From assembly GCA_964585895.1 (NCBI GenBank), contig CAZPFP010000006.1:1-21915 (forward strand): a stretch of DNA of 21,915 nt. The letters are read 5' to 3'. Shown one piece after another: positions 20,368 through 21,915 of this stretch. Position 1 is the stretch's first letter; every line of letters begins with the position of its first letter. This stretch comes from CAZPFP01 sp964585895 (GTDB lineage: Bacteria > Patescibacteriota > Microgenomatia > PFEM01 > JAHIFH01). Made by a program: the position numbers and the translations under genes. The notes beneath the pieces are model-generated. The model saw only the letters and a list, made by a program, of their open reading frames with translations. It ran no database searches and was not told where the DNA came from.

Positions 20368-21915
20368 CTATGTCTCGTTTACCGCTTGCCGGGCTAAATA
20401 TTCTTCGGCACTCTTAATTAAAACCTCTCTTGGTTTAGAGCCTTCGGCTGGACCAACAACGCCGGCTCTTTCTAACTGGTCAATAATTCTTGCCGCTCGA
20501 GCATAACCTACTTTAAGCCGGCGCTGAAGCAGTGACGCCGAAGCTCGTTCGTAACGGCAAACCGTCCGAACCGCGTCCTCAAAAAACTCGTCTTTCTCTC
20601 CCTCTTCTGCACCAACTCTTAGCCCTGCTTTAACGGGCATTTTGGTTACTTCCTCAGTATATTGAGGCGTTACCCCTGTTTTTCTCAAGAAACCAATTAA
20701 TTTTTGTATTTCTGGTTCAGAAACTAAAGTTCCCTGAATTCGAGTAGGCTTAGCTTGGTCAGGAGGAATGTAAAGCATATCCCCTCGCCCCAAGAGTTTT
20801 TCTGCCCCAGGCATATCAAGAATTACCCGAGAATCAACCTGAGAAGATACATTAAAAGCAATTCGGCAGGGAATATTAGCTTTAATCAGCCCAGTAATAA
20901 CATCAACTGAAGGCCGTTGGGTAGAAATAATCAGGTGAATTCCGGTCGCTCTTGCCATCTGGGCAATCCGGCAAATAACATCTTCCACTTCAGCCGGAGC
21001 GAATAACATAATATCCGCCAGCTCATCAATAATAATCATAATGTAAGGCAAAGCAGAAAATCCTGAGAGTTCGTTGTAAGCGCCAATATTGCGGACACCT
21101 ACTTCAGCAAATAATTTATAGCGGCGTTCCATTTCGGAAATCGCCCATTTCAAAGCAGAAACCACCTTTTCTGGTTCAATAATTACCGGGGTTAACAAGT
21201 GGGGAATACCATTATATTGGGTTAATTCCACCCGCTTAGGATCGACCAATATCAGTTTAACCTCAGCTGGCGTCGCTCTAAAAAGCATGGCAGCAATAAA
21301 AGAATTGATACAAACCGACTTACCGCTGCCCGTCGAACCTGCAATCAAAACATGAGGCATCCGATCAAGATTATCAACTACCGCTTCACCAGAAACATTC
21401 AAACCAAGAGAAACGGCTAACTTGGATTTAGCTTTCTCCATTTGGTCCGAAGTCAGCATTTTCTTAAGAGTAACGAATTCCGGACTGCGATTGGGAACTT
21501 CAATTCCCACCAAAGAACGACCGGGAATAGGCGCCTCAATCCTAATTTGTCCAGTGGGCGCTGCCAAAGCTAAGGCTAAATCATTAGCCAAAGTGGTAAT
21601 TTTAGAGACTTTAGTTCCCAGAGCAATCTCTAAGGCATATTGAGTGACTGCTGGTCCGAGATTAACCTCTGCCACTCGGGCGGCGATGCCAAATGATTCC
21701 AGGGTTTTCTCAACAACATCCGCGTTCTTCTTAACGTCACCCCGGTCAGCTTTACCACCAACTGTATCGGCGAGTAAAGACAGGGGAGGAAATTCCCAAA
21801 CTCCTTCTTCGGTCGGTAAATTGCTCACTAAAGAAAGCGCCAATTCTTCTTCTTTAGTTCCCGGCTTCTTTCTAGTTGGTTCTTCCTTTGGTTCGGAAAC
21901 TCTGATTCCCGGCTC
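20368..21915 (-). CDS. ftsK: FtsK/SpoIIIE family DNA translocase (5' truncated by the window)
   Basis: The frame stays open to the window edge, giving 515 visible residues. It includes the alpha/beta motor (LGPAVTQYALEIALGTKVSK, then PGRSLVGIEVPN), Walker A GSTGSGKS near 193-200, Walker B IMIIIDELAD, RPSVDVITGLIKANIPCRIAF, and GRGDMLYIPP. A C-terminal gamma winged-helix domain (RRLKVGYARAARIIDQLERAGVVGP) is the part that reads DNA polarity signals and contacts XerCD in FtsK. This translocase moves chromosome DNA at the division septum. The N-terminal membrane part is outside the window; the visible first 30 residues are a Lys/Glu/Pro-rich linker, so the true start is not here. It is followed directly by the RodZ-like gene. 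Confidence 0.95.
   Translation of the reverse strand, partial: EPGIRVSEPKEEPTRKKPGTKEEELALSLVSNLPTEEGVWEFPPLSLLADTVGGKADRGDVKKNADVVEKTLESFGIAARVAEVNLGPAVTQYALEIALGTKVSKITTLANDLALALAAPTGQIRIEAPIPGRSLVGIEVPNRSPEFVTLKKMLTSDQMEKAKSKLAVSLGLNVSGEAVVDNLDRMPHVLIAGSTGSGKSVCINSFIAAMLFRATPAEVKLILVDPKRVELTQYNGIPHLLTPVIIEPEKVVSALKWAISEMERRYKLFAEVGVRNIGAYNELSGFSALPYIMIIIDELADIMLFAPAEVEDVICRIAQMARATGIHLIISTQRPSVDVITGLIKANIPCRIAFNVSSQVDSRVILDMPGAEKLLGRGDMLYIPPDQAKPTRIQGTLVSEPEIQKLIGFLRKTGVTPQYTEEVTKMPVKAGLRVGAEEGEKDEFFEDAVRTVCRYERASASLLQRRLKVGYARAARIIDQLERAGVVGPAEGSKPREVLIKSAEEYLARQAVNET

Overview
The window reads as chromosomal DNA of a Patescibacteria (Candidate Phyla Radiation) bacterium, probably of the Microgenomates side; this placement is inference. 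The grounds are a compact AlaRS that lacks two of the usual C-terminal parts, a single-pass surface protein with a baseplate-J-like ectodomain of the kind common in these genomes, heavily overlapping genes, a YtxG/YtxH-like pair, and moderate-to-low G+C. Every complete gene lies on the minus strand, so transcription runs from high to low coordinates.

From high to low coordinates, the layout is as follows. (1) The motor and C-terminal winged-helix parts of an FtsK/SpoIIIE DNA translocase (cut by the window end), a RodZ-like membrane HTH protein, and a YtxG/YtxH-like membrane pair. (2) An overlapping operon led by alaS: alaS, an actin-like-ATPase/TM/baseplate-J-like fusion protein, a sortase, ruvX, a small zinc-ribbon protein, and mltG. 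This mixes translation, surface display, rRNA processing and cell-wall synthesis. (3) A combined RNA polymerase and str operon: rpoB, rpoC, rpsL, rpsG, fusA, tuf, rpsJ. It has a strong promoter and an attenuator-like leader before rpoB, a hairpin pair between rpoB and rpoC, and an intrinsic terminator followed by a new promoter and three tandem repeats between rpsG and fusA. (4) At the low end, the C-terminal end of a plus-strand large serine recombinase that runs into a 21-base tRNA 3'-end remnant, which looks like a mobile-element attachment site abutting rpsJ.

Regulatory signals show a pattern. The first genes of transcription units (rpsL, alaS) have -10 boxes only 8-9 bases from the ATG and no Shine-Dalgarno sequence, which suggests leaderless mRNAs. 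Several internal genes (rpsG, rpoC, tuf) carry good Shine-Dalgarno sequences.

Two antibiotic-target proteins naturally carry residues associated elsewhere with resistance: RpoB in the rifampicin pocket and S12 at the streptomycin lysine. No CRISPR array, rRNA gene, complete tRNA gene or insertion sequence is visible. The only gene-free stretch near 300 bases is the 232-base region upstream of rpoB, which is described in detail.
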